A stretch of 64,000 nucleotides of DNA from Candidatus Moraniibacteriota bacterium (GTDB taxonomy: Bacteria; Patescibacteria; Paceibacteria; Moranbacterales; UBA2206): NCBI GenBank assembly GCA_030645735.1, contig JAUSNP010000001.1:8850-72849 (forward strand). The letters run 5' to 3'. The notes under the pieces are model-generated. The model did not search any database. It was not told the origin of the DNA and worked only from the letters and a program-made list of their open reading frames with translations. The number at the start of each line of letters is the position of its first letter. Position 1 is the first letter of the stretch. Both the position numbers and the translations under genes were made by a program. Positions 1 to 8,277 of the stretch are shown here, piece after piece.

Positions 1-1
1 T

Positions 2-3000
2 AGCGCAACTGATGCTACAGGGAATGTTGCGAATGGATCGTTCAATATTACTATTCAAGACACAACTGCACCGACTGTTCCGGTAAATGGTGTTCCGAAC
101 GCAACTCACATTCCAATGAATAATTTTGATTTTGATTGGGATGATTCATTTGATGCATCGACTGTGACATATGAATATCAAGCAACAATGGATCCAACTG
201 AAGTTGGAGGAGTTTTGACAAATGGTCTTTGGAATTCTGGAATTTTGCCAGCGTCAACAATTCACTCTGCTGGAGCACCTGACGGAACTTGGTATTGGCA
301 AGTTCGTGCGATTGATTCGCTTGGGCAGACAAGTGCCTGGAGTTCAATTTGGGATGTTACGCTCGATACCCAAGCTCCAGTAATAACTTTGGATGGTGCC
401 AATCCACAAATTATTGAAGGTGGGACAGGTTCAGTATATACAGAGTTGGGAGCAACCGTTAGTGACAATATTGATTCAGGGCTGACTGCGACAATTGATG
501 CTTCAGCTGTGAACACAATGGCAGTTGGTTCATATCTAGTGACATACAATGTTTCTGATCAGGCAGGAAATGCTGCCACTCAAGTGACCAGAACAGTGAA
601 TGTTGTTGATACCACTGCACCGGTGATTAGTGGAGTGACAAATCAAACTGTTGAAATGGACAGTGTTTCAGGTGCGATTGTGACCTACGGCATTACTGCT
701 GTGGATGCAATGGACGGACCATTGCCAGTTAATTGTGTGCCAGTTTCAGGTTCAGTTTTCTCTTATGGAACAAGTTCGGCAATTTGCAGTGCGACTGATG
801 CTGATGGAAACAATGCAACTGCATCATTCAATGTGACAGTCGTGGACACGACCGGGCCAATAGATGTTTCAATTGCATATTCTCCGATTGATTTTTCAAA
901 CACATCATCAGTGGATGTTACATATTCAATTGGTTCTGATTTTTCTGCTCTTAATTTGGCAACAGGAAGAATTCAAAAAAGAACTGGAGATGTTTCTGGT
1001 TCAGCCTGTGTGAATTGGGGGACTTGGACAAATCTTGTTTATGAAACAGATGGAAGTTATACAGACAGTTCTATTGCAGATGGAAAATGTTATCGCTATC
1101 GCTATGCAATCAAAGATAATGTCGGCAATCAAAGTATTAGCGTGGTGGCAGGCACAGTGAAAATTGATCAGTCTGCCCCAGTCATTAGTGGCTTTGGTGA
1201 TATCGTCATTGAAGCAACAAATCCAGCCGGAGATGTGGCAAATTTCAATCCGACAGCGGTGGACAATGTAGATGGAAGTGTGTCTGTTGTTTGCGTACCT
1301 GTTGCTGGTTCAGTTTTTGCAATCGGAACGACCACCGTGTCTTGCGAAGCTGAAGATTCTTTAGGCAATAAATCAATCGAAACATTTGTAGTCACAGTGC
1401 AAGACACAACGGCACCGACAATTGATAATGTTTCAGATATAATCGAAGAAGCTACTAGCCCAGCGGGAGCAGCGGCAACATTTGTTGAACCGATGTCTCA
1501 CGATGCTGTTGATGGTGATTTGATTGCGACTTGCGATGCAGTTTCAGGCGCGACATTCGCCTTGGGCGTAACAATTGTTACCTGCACAAAAACAGACTCA
1601 GCCGGAAACGTAGCAACTCCAGAAACATTTACCATAACAGTTCAAGATACAACGGCGCCGGTCATCGCGCTCAATGGTGATAATCCGCAAACAGTCGAAA
1701 GAAAAGAGGCCTATGTCGAAGCTGGTGCAAATGTGACTGACAATTATGACACAGCATTAGTTGTGACAATTGATGCCTCAGCTGTGGATGTGAATGTGGC
1801 GGGCACATATTCGGTATATTATGATGTTACTGATACGGCAGGAAATCCAGCTGTTCAAGTTGTACGAACAGTGAATGTGACTGATACTATTGATCCAGTG
1901 GTGACTTTTGATGACGAGACAAATCCGGCAGATGGATTGCTAACATCGAATGCCAATCAGACATTTGCAATTACCGTGGATGAAGATGTGGCAACTTGCC
2001 AATTGAATTTTGGAGCATCAACTGTGACAACAGCCACCTCTCAAATAACCTGGAATCATAGCTTCCCAGAAGACACCAATGGATCTTGGCATTTTTATTC
2101 ACCAGCTGGAACAGATTATGCTTTTCCAGATCGATATGCTAACGCTGGTCCAGGAGGAAATTCATGGGTTGCGCCAGTCGTGTATGATATGAGCTCAGCC
2201 TTTGCCGGAGAGCAGATGGGTGGAACCTGGCAACTATTGATGAATGACCATGTGGGTTGGGATAGTGGCGCGATTACAAATGTAGATTTGATTTTGAATG
2301 GTCAGAATTATTCATGGAACGGTTGGGCAGGGATTTGGGATTACAGCACTACAACTGTAGACATCCCTGTCGCCGGAGGTAGCGGTGGGCCATCGAGTGG
2401 CGTGTATGATATGACAGTTGTTCATGATGGCGATTCTGCCACAGCCTCAGTGAATCTACCTGCAATTAGTGATGGCGTGTATGAATATACGGTGACTTGC
2501 TCTGATTTGAGTGATAATGAGGGGACATCAGAAATTAGAGATATCACAATAGACACGACTGCGCCTAGCCTTTCAGCCAAAACAACATTTGAAGGCTGGT
2601 ATAATACAGACCAAACTTCGGTATTTAATTACATGGACATAAATGGAATCGCATCGGGTGATAATCCGGAATGTATTATTTCAACGGAAGGTGTGGGACA
2701 AACGTGTTCAGTTGTTCCGAATGTTTGTGATGTTGTCGGAAATTGCAATACTGACGAGGTGGTTTCAAACGGTGCTGACATTGATAAATCCAATCCGGAA
2801 GTAAGTGCCGGGATGGACAAACAAACAAACGCAGAATTTATGCAAGACGCCACTGCCTCAGATTCAATAAGCGGAATTGCTACATATGCATGGACACAAG
2901 AATCTGGGCCGGGGAGTGTGACATTCGGAGCTTTTGATGCAGAAGATTCTACGGTTTCAGCTGATGTTGACGGAACCTATGTTATTAGATTGACGGTGAC

Positions 3001-3838
3001 TGACAATGCTGGCAATTCGTCTTTTGATGAATTCACCTTGATTTGGGACACGACAAAGCCGGTCATAACTCGCACAGGGAATGATCCAATTATCATTGAA
3101 TATGCTGGAACATATACTGAGCAAGGAGCGACTTGGACTGATGTTATCGATGGCGCTGGAAACGCGACAGTCGGCGGTGACACAGTCGACACGTCAGCTC
3201 TAGGCACTTATATTGTAACCTATGATTATACTGATGTAGCTGGCAATTCAGCTGAGCAGGTTACACGCACAGTCAAGATTGTTGACACAACTGCTCCAGT
3301 AGTGACTCTAAATGGTGGTGATGTATCTTTCAGACGCGGACACACTTATCATGAACAAGGAGCGACTTGGACAGATAATGTAGATGGCAGTGGTAATGTT
3401 GTGACCATAACTGGAACAGTTAATGAAAATAGAAGAGGTACTTATTATCTGACCTATTCATATATTGATTCGTCAGGCAATGAGAGCTCAATAGTCAGAA
3501 AAATAGTGGTTAAAAAACAAAGCGCCAATGACAACGGTGGCGGTGATGGAGGAAACAACGCTGATGACACTCAAGGCATAGCTGGTCCATCCATAGGTGG
3601 CGGAGCTGGCGCTGATGAAGAAACAACTACTGGCGAAAATGCTGGAGAGGAAAGCATAGAGAATGCTGGCACTGAAAATGGCGGACAACCGGAAGTCAAG
3701 GGTGCGGAAAGCGGGCAGGTTTTGGGTGAAGAAATATCAGCTGAAGAAGATGGCTTCTGGAATTTCAGTTGGTGGTGGTTGTTAATATTTGTACTGGCTG
3801 GGCTTGGACTATATCGCATAACTAGGCGAAAAATATAG
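2..3838 (+). CDS. Large surface protein with HYR/Ig-like repeats and C-terminal membrane anchor (5' partial)
   Basis: The reading frame is open from base 2, so the start lies outside the window; an internal ATG at 116 is not the true start. The visible ~1279 residues are tandem Ig-like/HYR modules, each linked by DTTAP and carrying the pattern ExGAxxxD...DxAGNxA. Near 2040-2340 is a stretch resembling a proprotein-convertase P domain (GTWQLLMNDHVGWDSG). The C-terminus has a Gly/Asn/Glu-rich linker, a VLGEE motif, one transmembrane helix (WWWLLIFVLAGLGLY) and a basic tail RITRRKI, typical of wall- or membrane-anchored proteins. The likely role is adhesion or surface-layer structure; substrate unknown. 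A strong terminator follows. Confidence 0.85.
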   Translation, partial: SATDATGNVANGSFNITIQDTTAPTVPVNGVPNATHIPMNNFDFDWDDSFDASTVTYEYQATMDPTEVGGVLTNGLWNSGILPASTIHSAGAPDGTWYWQVRAIDSLGQTSAWSSIWDVTLDTQAPVITLDGANPQIIEGGTGSVYTELGATVSDNIDSGLTATIDASAVNTMAVGSYLVTYNVSDQAGNAATQVTRTVNVVDTTAPVISGVTNQTVEMDSVSGAIVTYGITAVDAMDGPLPVNCVPVSGSVFSYGTSSAICSATDADGNNATASFNVTVVDTTGPIDVSIAYSPIDFSNTSSVDVTYSIGSDFSALNLATGRIQKRTGDVSGSACVNWGTWTNLVYETDGSYTDSSIADGKCYRYRYAIKDNVGNQSISVVAGTVKIDQSAPVISGFGDIVIEATNPAGDVANFNPTAVDNVDGSVSVVCVPVAGSVFAIGTTTVSCEAEDSLGNKSIETFVVTVQDTTAPTIDNVSDIIEEATSPAGAAATFVEPMSHDAVDGDLIATCDAVSGATFALGVTIVTCTKTDSAGNVATPETFTITVQDTTAPVIALNGDNPQTVERKEAYVEAGANVTDNYDTALVVTIDASAVDVNVAGTYSVYYDVTDTAGNPAVQVVRTVNVTDTIDPVVTFDDETNPADGLLTSNANQTFAITVDEDVATCQLNFGASTVTTATSQITWNHSFPEDTNGSWHFYSPAGTDYAFPDRYANAGPGGNSWVAPVVYDMSSAFAGEQMGGTWQLLMNDHVGWDSGAITNVDLILNGQNYSWNGWAGIWDYSTTTVDIPVAGGSGGPSSGVYDMTVVHDGDSATASVNLPAISDGVYEYTVTCSDLSDNEGTSEIRDITIDTTAPSLSAKTTFEGWYNTDQTSVFNYMDINGIASGDNPECIISTEGVGQTCSVVPNVCDVVGNCNTDEVVSNGADIDKSNPEVSAGMDKQTNAEFMQDATASDSISGIATYAWTQESGPGSVTFGAFDAEDSTVSADVDGTYVIRLTVTDNAGNSSFDEFTLIWDTTKPVITRTGNDPIIIEYAGTYTEQGATWTDVIDGAGNATVGGDTVDTSALGTYIVTYDYTDVAGNSAEQVTRTVKIVDTTAPVVTLNGGDVSFRRGHTYHEQGATWTDNVDGSGNVVTITGTVNENRRGTYYLTYSYIDSSGNESSIVRKIVVKKQSANDNGGGDGGNNADDTQGIAGPSIGGGAGADEETTTGENAGEESIENAGTENGGQPEVKGAESGQVLGEEISAEEDGFWNFSWWWLLIFVLAGLGLYRITRRKI

Positions 3839-3860
3839 TATAAATAAGCCTCAGAATAGC

Positions 3861-3887
3861 AAAAACCGGATCTTGATCCGGTTTTTT
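3861..3887 (+). terminator. Rho-independent terminator after the surface protein
   Basis: A perfect stem AACCGGATC/GATCCGGTT with a TT loop is flanked by A and T runs 22 bp after the stop codon. It may act in both directions. Confidence 0.9.
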
Positions 3888-3956
3888 CTTTGGGTCGTTT
3901 CGAGGCTGATCATAGCCAAAAAATGACTTTTTGGCTTAAATAGGGCATTTTACCAA

Positions 3957-3985
3957 TTGACAGGGTTTTGGGATTTTGCTATGAT
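3957..3985 (+). promoter_or_regulatory. Sigma70-type promoter for the 4043 gene
   Basis: TTGACA at 3957-3962, a 17-nt spacer and TATGAT at 3980-3985 form a near-consensus promoter. Predicted +1 is about 3992, giving a 50-70 nt leader. Confidence 0.8.
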
Positions 3986-4042
3986 GGATAGCGTCGTTCA
4001 AAAACCGAACACCAAAATCAAAAAGGGGACTGTAATTCTAAA

Positions 4043-4768
4043 TTGACGACAATAAACATTATGGTTGATCCACTGCCGAGTCTCAAGCAATTGAGAGACA
4101 TCTATGCAAAGATAGATACGGTCAAGAAGAATCACATCAAATTAACTATAACTATTCTCATGCTGAGCATGGGGCTATTTTTTTACTTCGTGTCTGACAA
4201 TCAGGCCTTGGCTCGCAAGAATGAAGAGCCTTTGAAAGTTGCGCCAGAAACCATTGATCCATTGTATAAAATTGGCAAAGGCTTGCAAATGGTTGAGTGT
4301 GCCAAGAATAGTTCTTGTGCCAAAGAAATTTTGGTTCCAACTCATGTCGAAGAAGCTGATGATTCAATCTTGGCTGAAACCGTAGGAGACTCTCCAATGG
4401 CTGAGATGGTGCCAGCTTTGAAACAACGAAGCAAAGAAGTGTCAGCCTATCTAGTAGCGATTGCCAAGAAAGAAAGCGACTGGGGCAAGCATTCACCAAA
4501 GAAGGGTGGCGAAGACTGTTTCAACTATTGGGGTTATCGTGGCAAAGAAAACACGACCGACTCAGGCTATAGCTGTTTTGATTCGCCGAGCCATGCCGTT
4601 GAGGTAGTTGGCAACAGAATTGAGAAACTCATGGATCAGAACATCAAAACACCAGCACAAATGGTAGTTTGGAAATGCGGAAGAGATTGTGAAGCCGCTG
4701 GCGGACAAGCCGCAGCTAACAAGTGGATTGCTGACGTGGCAAAATATTATAATAAGTTAAATTCTTAA
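4043..4768 (+). CDS. Membrane-anchored glucosaminidase/lysozyme-like protein
   Basis: The 241-residue protein has a cytoplasmic N-terminus, one TM helix (residues ~34-52, LTITILMLSMGLFFYFV), a spacer, and a lysozyme-like C-terminal domain with AIAKKESDWGKHSP, a FNYWGYRGK motif and GYSCFDSPSHAVEVV. This pattern is typical of peptidoglycan N-acetylglucosaminidase/transglycosylase-like domains, with the Glu of KKESDWG as candidate catalytic acid. Several Cys pairs suggest an extracytoplasmic, disulfide-bonded fold. TTG at 4043 lies 13 nt after AAAGGGGA; ATG at 4061 is an equally plausible start. Likely role is cell-wall remodelling. Peptidoglycan hydrolysis is inferred. Confidence 0.7.
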   Translation: MTTINIMVDPLPSLKQLRDIYAKIDTVKKNHIKLTITILMLSMGLFFYFVSDNQALARKNEEPLKVAPETIDPLYKIGKGLQMVECAKNSSCAKEILVPTHVEEADDSILAETVGDSPMAEMVPALKQRSKEVSAYLVAIAKKESDWGKHSPKKGGEDCFNYWGYRGKENTTDSGYSCFDSPSHAVEVVGNRIEKLMDQNIKTPAQMVVWKCGRDCEAAGGQAAANKWIADVAKYYNKLNS

Positions 4769-4778
4769 AAACAAAAAT

Positions 4779-5126
4779 ATGGCTATACAAAATATTAATG
4801 GCAAGGAACTAAAAAAGATGTTGGATGTGAATCCAGCTGAATTGGAAATTATTGATGTACGTGAGCAGGATGAATATGACTTGATCAAGATCAAAGGTTC
4901 GAAGCTGATTCCATTGTCTGAAATTGGACCTAGAATCAACGAAATTGATTGGAGCAAGAAAGTTGTCTTGGTTTGTCGCAGCGGATCTCGCAGTGGCTAC
5001 ATTGCTCAAATGCTGGCCGCGCATGGCAAAGACACGATCAACCTAGCTGGTGGCATCTATGAACTGAACTTAGACAAATGTGATTGTCTGGAAAAAGAGC
5101 CAGATTGTTGCGGAGGATACTTCTAG
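4779..5126 (+). CDS. Rhodanese-like domain protein
   Basis: The 115-residue single-domain rhodanese has the conserved start IIDVREQDEYDLIKIKGS and the active-site loop VCRSGSRSG, whose Cys would carry the persulfide. After the fold there is an unusual Cys-rich tail (CDCLEKEPDCCGGYF) that could bind metal or accept sulfur. It starts 10 bp after the preceding stop, so the two are probably co-transcribed. The likely role is sulfur transfer or redox; the in vivo acceptor cannot be deduced. Confidence 0.85.
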   Translation: MAIQNINGKELKKMLDVNPAELEIIDVREQDEYDLIKIKGSKLIPLSEIGPRINEIDWSKKVVLVCRSGSRSGYIAQMLAAHGKDTINLAGGIYELNLDKCDCLEKEPDCCGGYF

Positions 5127-5162
5127 AGTCGAAAGTCCGTAAAGTTTATAAAGTCTATAAAG
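5127..5162. repeat. Short tandem repeat, AAAGT-type units
   Basis: Three consecutive AAAGTNNRT units of about 9 nt lie between the rhodanese stop and the terminator. Related AAAGTC units occur in elp3, the U32 gene and the atp operon. Confidence 0.6.
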
Positions 5163-5186
5163 AAGCGGTTGAGGCCGCTTTTTTTT
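5163..5186 (+). terminator. Rho-independent terminator after the rhodanese gene
   Basis: Stem AAGCGG/CCGCTT with a short loop is followed by eight T. Confidence 0.85.
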
Positions 5187-5235
5187 GTGGCTTTTCTAGT
5201 GTAAAATAGAGGTATAACTATTTAAATACAAAATT

Positions 5236-5508
5236 GTGAATATTGGTCCATTTGAGATTATGCTTATAGCTTCAACTATGCTTGAGTTTAATCCTTTATT
5301 TCAAGCAATTAAAATTATTAAAACTAAGGAGTCAAAGGATGTTTCTGTTTTGACATATGCCGCAATCCTAGTTATTGGGGTTATGTGGCTTGTCTATGGT
5401 ATAAAAATTGGAAGCCTACCGCTAATCATAGGAAATTCGATAAAATTATTTGCAAGTTTGTGTGTAGTTATCATTTATTTCTCATATAAAAATAAGAACA
5501 ATAAATAA
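5236..5508 (+). CDS. SemiSWEET-type sugar transporter
   Basis: The 90-residue protein has three predicted TM helices and the PQ-loop/SemiSWEET signature NPLFQAIKIIKTKESKDVS after helix 1, and a conserved Asn (IIGNSIKL) in helix 3. SemiSWEETs work as homodimers that move mono- or disaccharides down their gradient. The start is GTG at 5236, with no Shine-Dalgarno. The gene ends one base before the GH1 beta-glycosidase, so the pair is an operon in which imported (or exported) sugar and intracellular glycoside hydrolysis are linked. Substrate unknown. Confidence 0.82.
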   Translation: MNIGPFEIMLIASTMLEFNPLFQAIKIIKTKESKDVSVLTYAAILVIGVMWLVYGIKIGSLPLIIGNSIKLFASLCVVIIYFSYKNKNNK

Positions 5509-5509
5509 T

Positions 5510-6784
5510 ATGAATAAATTTCCAGACGGGTTTTTGTGGGGAGCGGCGACTTCCGGGCATCAAGTTGAGGGCAACACCAACAATGATTGGGTTCAGTGGG
5601 AGAAGGACAATGCAGAAAGGATTGCTGGAGAAGCTGGCAAGAAGTGGGAGAAGTGGCAGCAAGAAAAATTTCCAGAAATGTTCACAGTAGAAAATTATAT
5701 TTCTGGTAACGCTTGCGATCAATACAATCGATATGAGGAAGATTTTGACTTGGCGAAGGCTGGCGGTCACAATGCTCACCGATTGTCTTTGGAATGGTCA
5801 AGAATTGAACCGAAAGAAGGCGAATTTAGCGCAGAGGGAATTGAACATTATCGAAAAGTTTTGACAGCTTTACGTGAGAGGGGCTTGGAACCATTTGTAA
5901 CATTGTGGCATTGGACTGATCCAATTTGGGTCGGAGAGATGGGCGCTTGGGGCAATAAAGAAACAGTTAAATATTTCCATAGATATGCTGAGCGGGTTTT
6001 CAATGAATATAAAGATTTAGTAACATTTTGGATGCCACTCAATGAACCAAATACCGAAGTGTCATTAGGTTATATGTTTGGCAATCAACCGCCAGGAATC
6101 AAAAGTAAACTTGCGGCCAACACCGCTTTCAAAAATTTGATGCAAGTTCAGAAAGATATCTATCAGGTTGCCAAGGCAGTCTCACCGGATTTTCAAATTG
6201 GCTGTTCGCATTTTATGTTCGATATAAAATCCCACAATCGCCTGCCATGGAATGTTTTGGCGACTAAGATTATGGATTATTTCGCCAACTATAGATTTTT
6301 CAAAGCTTTCAATGATTCTTGTGATTTTTTTGGTATCCAATATTATCAATCATTTCATGTCAATTTCAGAATAGGTGGAAAATTCTTTGGACTTTTTGAA
6401 AATAAAGAAGTTTCAGAAAAAAGAAGTGATTTGGGTTGGCAGATTTATCCAGAAGGAATTTATAATGTTTTGAAAAAGGCCGCTAAAAATGGCAAGCCAA
6501 TTTATATAACTGAAAACGGACTGGCTGATGCAACTGATACCTATCGAGCAGAATTTATCCAGGAGCATTTGAAATATGTGCAAAAAGCAATCGCTGATGG
6601 CGTGGATATTCGTGGTTATTTCCATTGGTCACTAATAGACAACTTTGAATTTGTAGAAATGCGTGGTTTCTGGCCACGCTTTGGCCTAATCGAAATCGAC
6701 TACAAAACGTTAGAGAGAAAGCCAAGGAAGAGCTTTTATGTTTACAAAGAGATAATTGAGAATAATGGGATAAAAGGGGAATAA
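5510..6784 (+). CDS. Glycoside hydrolase family 1 (beta-glucosidase/beta-glycosidase)
   Basis: The 424-residue protein starts FPDGFLWGAATSGHQVEGN, the GH1 N-terminal signature. The acid/base glutamate is in MPLNEPN (about E179) and the nucleophile in YITENGL (about E335). C-terminal WSLIDNFEF and GLIEIDY match the family. There is no signal peptide, so it is cytoplasmic, hydrolysing beta-linked glycosides; exact specificity is not readable. Length is slightly below the usual ~450. It follows the SemiSWEET by one base. The last codons (NNGIKGE) and stop lie inside a GGGATAA-type repeat block, so the extreme C-terminus may be repeat-derived. Confidence 0.93.
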   Translation: MNKFPDGFLWGAATSGHQVEGNTNNDWVQWEKDNAERIAGEAGKKWEKWQQEKFPEMFTVENYISGNACDQYNRYEEDFDLAKAGGHNAHRLSLEWSRIEPKEGEFSAEGIEHYRKVLTALRERGLEPFVTLWHWTDPIWVGEMGAWGNKETVKYFHRYAERVFNEYKDLVTFWMPLNEPNTEVSLGYMFGNQPPGIKSKLAANTAFKNLMQVQKDIYQVAKAVSPDFQIGCSHFMFDIKSHNRLPWNVLATKIMDYFANYRFFKAFNDSCDFFGIQYYQSFHVNFRIGGKFFGLFENKEVSEKRSDLGWQIYPEGIYNVLKKAAKNGKPIYITENGLADATDTYRAEFIQEHLKYVQKAIADGVDIRGYFHWSLIDNFEFVEMRGFWPRFGLIEIDYKTLERKPRKSFYVYKEIIENNGIKGE

Positions 6785-6881
6785 AGGGAGGAAAGGGCTA
6801 ATACCTATTTCAATATTCCCTTTGCATCCCGTTACAACTTCCCTTTAATCCCATCGAACTCACCCCTTATATATCCCATTT
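6765..6881. repeat. GGGATAA-type palindromic repeat block
   Basis: A G-rich arm (units such as GGGATAAAAGGGGAATAAAGG) is followed after a short spacer by a C-rich arm of reverse-complement units (CCCTTT, ATCCC). Together they make a long imperfect hairpin. It covers the end of the GH1 gene and the whole gap before the four-helix-bundle gene. Similar blocks are at 7192-7387, 43682-43716 and 61371-61462. Confidence 0.75.
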
Positions 6882-6895
6882 AATTTACAAAAACT

Positions 6896-7633
6896 ATGCT
6901 TAAGCCTTCGCGCCAACCCTATGGATTCAAAAATCTGTTGGCTTATAAAAAAGCCGAGGAGTTGCAAATGGGATGTTCGCTGGTCACGGCGCAGTTTCCG
7001 AAATATAAAACTTTGATTGCCCTGGCTGACCAGATGGATCGTTCGGCGCGTTCGGGCAAACAAAATATTGTTGAGGGTTGGAAAAGAAATTCGACCAAGG
7101 AGTATTATGATTTCCTAGGTTTCTCTATCGGTGCCAACACGGAATTGGAAGAAGATTGCAATGATATTTGGCGCGGAGTTTATCCAGATCTAATAGGGAT
7201 AACGGGGGTAATGGGAGAAAAGGGAAAAATGGGAGGAGATGAAATGGGGGAAATGGGTGAAGGGGGAAAAATAAAAAGGGATGAAATCAGTATAACGAGA
7301 GAAAAGGGGAATGGGGTATCCCTTTCAACCCCTTTTGACCCTTTAATCCCTTTGGATATCGAAAAAATCCCCTTTTATCCCCTTAATAAAAACTTGCCGC
7401 CCATTATCCAATTAAAACTGCGTTGCAAGGAGCTCAATTATTTGTTGAATCAACTACAAAAATCGTTGGAAGCCAAAATGTTGCAAGAAAAAACTTTGTC
7501 GGGCGGTGACATCGCTAGAAATTATTTGCAAGCGATAGATAAAAATAAAAAACAAGACGATATTTTTTTAGAACAATATGGATTTGTGCGTCTTGAAAAC
7601 GGACAAGTTATTGCAAAAAATCAAGATGGATAA
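6896..7633 (+). CDS. Four-helix-bundle (S23/IVP-like) protein with repeat-derived insert
   Basis: Residues 1-98 and 165-215 match the four-helix-bundle family first described from 23S rRNA intervening sequences: helices around FKNLLAYKKAEELQ, ADQMDRSARSGKQNIVEGWKR and SIGANTELEEDCNDIW, then LKLRCKELNYLLNQLQKSLEA. The family is normally about 120 residues; this protein has 245. The extra ~65 residues (Gly/Glu/Met-rich, then Pro-rich) sit in the loop between helices 3 and 4. They are encoded by a GGGATAA/ATCCC palindromic repeat that stays in frame. Function of the family is unclear. It overlaps the next gene by 8 bp. Confidence 0.75.
   Translation: MLKPSRQPYGFKNLLAYKKAEELQMGCSLVTAQFPKYKTLIALADQMDRSARSGKQNIVEGWKRNSTKEYYDFLGFSIGANTELEEDCNDIWRGVYPDLIGITGVMGEKGKMGGDEMGEMGEGGKIKRDEISITREKGNGVSLSTPFDPLIPLDIEKIPFYPLNKNLPPIIQLKLRCKELNYLLNQLQKSLEAKMLQEKTLSGGDIARNYLQAIDKNKKQDDIFLEQYGFVRLENGQVIAKNQDG
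7192..7387. repeat. GGGATAA-type palindromic repeat inside a coding sequence
   Basis: About 120 nt of G-rich units (GGGATAA, GGGAGAA, GGGAAAA) are followed by about 70 nt of complementary C-rich units (CCCTTT, ATCCCCTT). The element expands the four-helix-bundle protein without a frameshift. Confidence 0.75.
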
Positions 7634-8186
7634 AAGAAAAATAAACATCAATGGTAAAGACATTGAATATGTCTTCAAGCGAACCAAGGGCTCTAAGAGC
7701 GTGAAGTTGGCAGTTTATGCTGATGGGCGCTTTGTCGTTTCGGCGCCAAAATGGTATCCTATGTATATAGTTAAAAAGTTTATTGAAGAAAAGTCACAGT
7801 GGATTTTTGAGCGCGTGAAGGACATTGATTTTGACCTGATTGGTCAGAAACAAAAAGCAGAAAGCGCGGATTATAAAAAATCAGTGAAGTTGGCGCGAGC
7901 CATCATTCATGCGCGATTGGAATTTTTCAACTGTCATTACAATTTTCAGTATAATCGTGTGGCGATCAAGAATCAGAAGACCTGTTGGGGGAGTTGTAGC
8001 CAGAAAGCCAATTTGAATTTCAACTATAAGATTATCAATTTGCCGGACGAGATGCGTGACTATGTGATTGTGCATGAGCTGTGTCATTTGCAAGAATTGA
8101 ATCACAGTAAAAGATTTTGGAATCTAGTTTCGCAGACCGTGCCGAATTATCGAACTTTGCGAAGAAAATTAACAGAAATAAAATAA
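7626..8186 (+). CDS. YgjP-like (DUF45/M48-type) zinc metallopeptidase
   Basis: The 186-residue protein has the family layout: N-terminal beta-rich region with KGSKSVKLAVYADGRFVVSAP, then KTCWGSCSQKANLNFNY, then HELCHLQELNHSKRFW. The HExxH-type motif (HELCH) plus the later His of NHSKRFW are the expected zinc ligands. ATG 7626 is preferred to the upstream ATG 7578, because the family begins close to here. It overlaps the preceding gene by 8 bp, suggesting coupling. Physiological substrate unknown. Confidence 0.85.
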   Translation: MDKRKININGKDIEYVFKRTKGSKSVKLAVYADGRFVVSAPKWYPMYIVKKFIEEKSQWIFERVKDIDFDLIGQKQKAESADYKKSVKLARAIIHARLEFFNCHYNFQYNRVAIKNQKTCWGSCSQKANLNFNYKIINLPDEMRDYVIVHELCHLQELNHSKRFWNLVSQTVPNYRTLRRKLTEIK

Positions 8187-8194
8187 TAAAAAAT

Positions 8195-8267
8195 TGTCAT
8201 TCCCGTGGAAACGGGAATCTAGTATCTAAGCTTTGTGACTAGATTCCGGCTCAAGGCCGGAACGACA
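8195..8267. repeat. TGTCATTCC-type miniature inverted-repeat element, copy 1
   Basis: The element opens with TGTCATTCCCG and closes with a diverged GGAACGACA. Inside are two small hairpins (CCCGTGGAAACGGG and CCGGCTCAAGGCCGG). The first ~26 bases differ by only one base from copy 2 at 11132-11210. Confidence 0.8.
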
Positions 8268-8277
8268 TAAAACAAAT

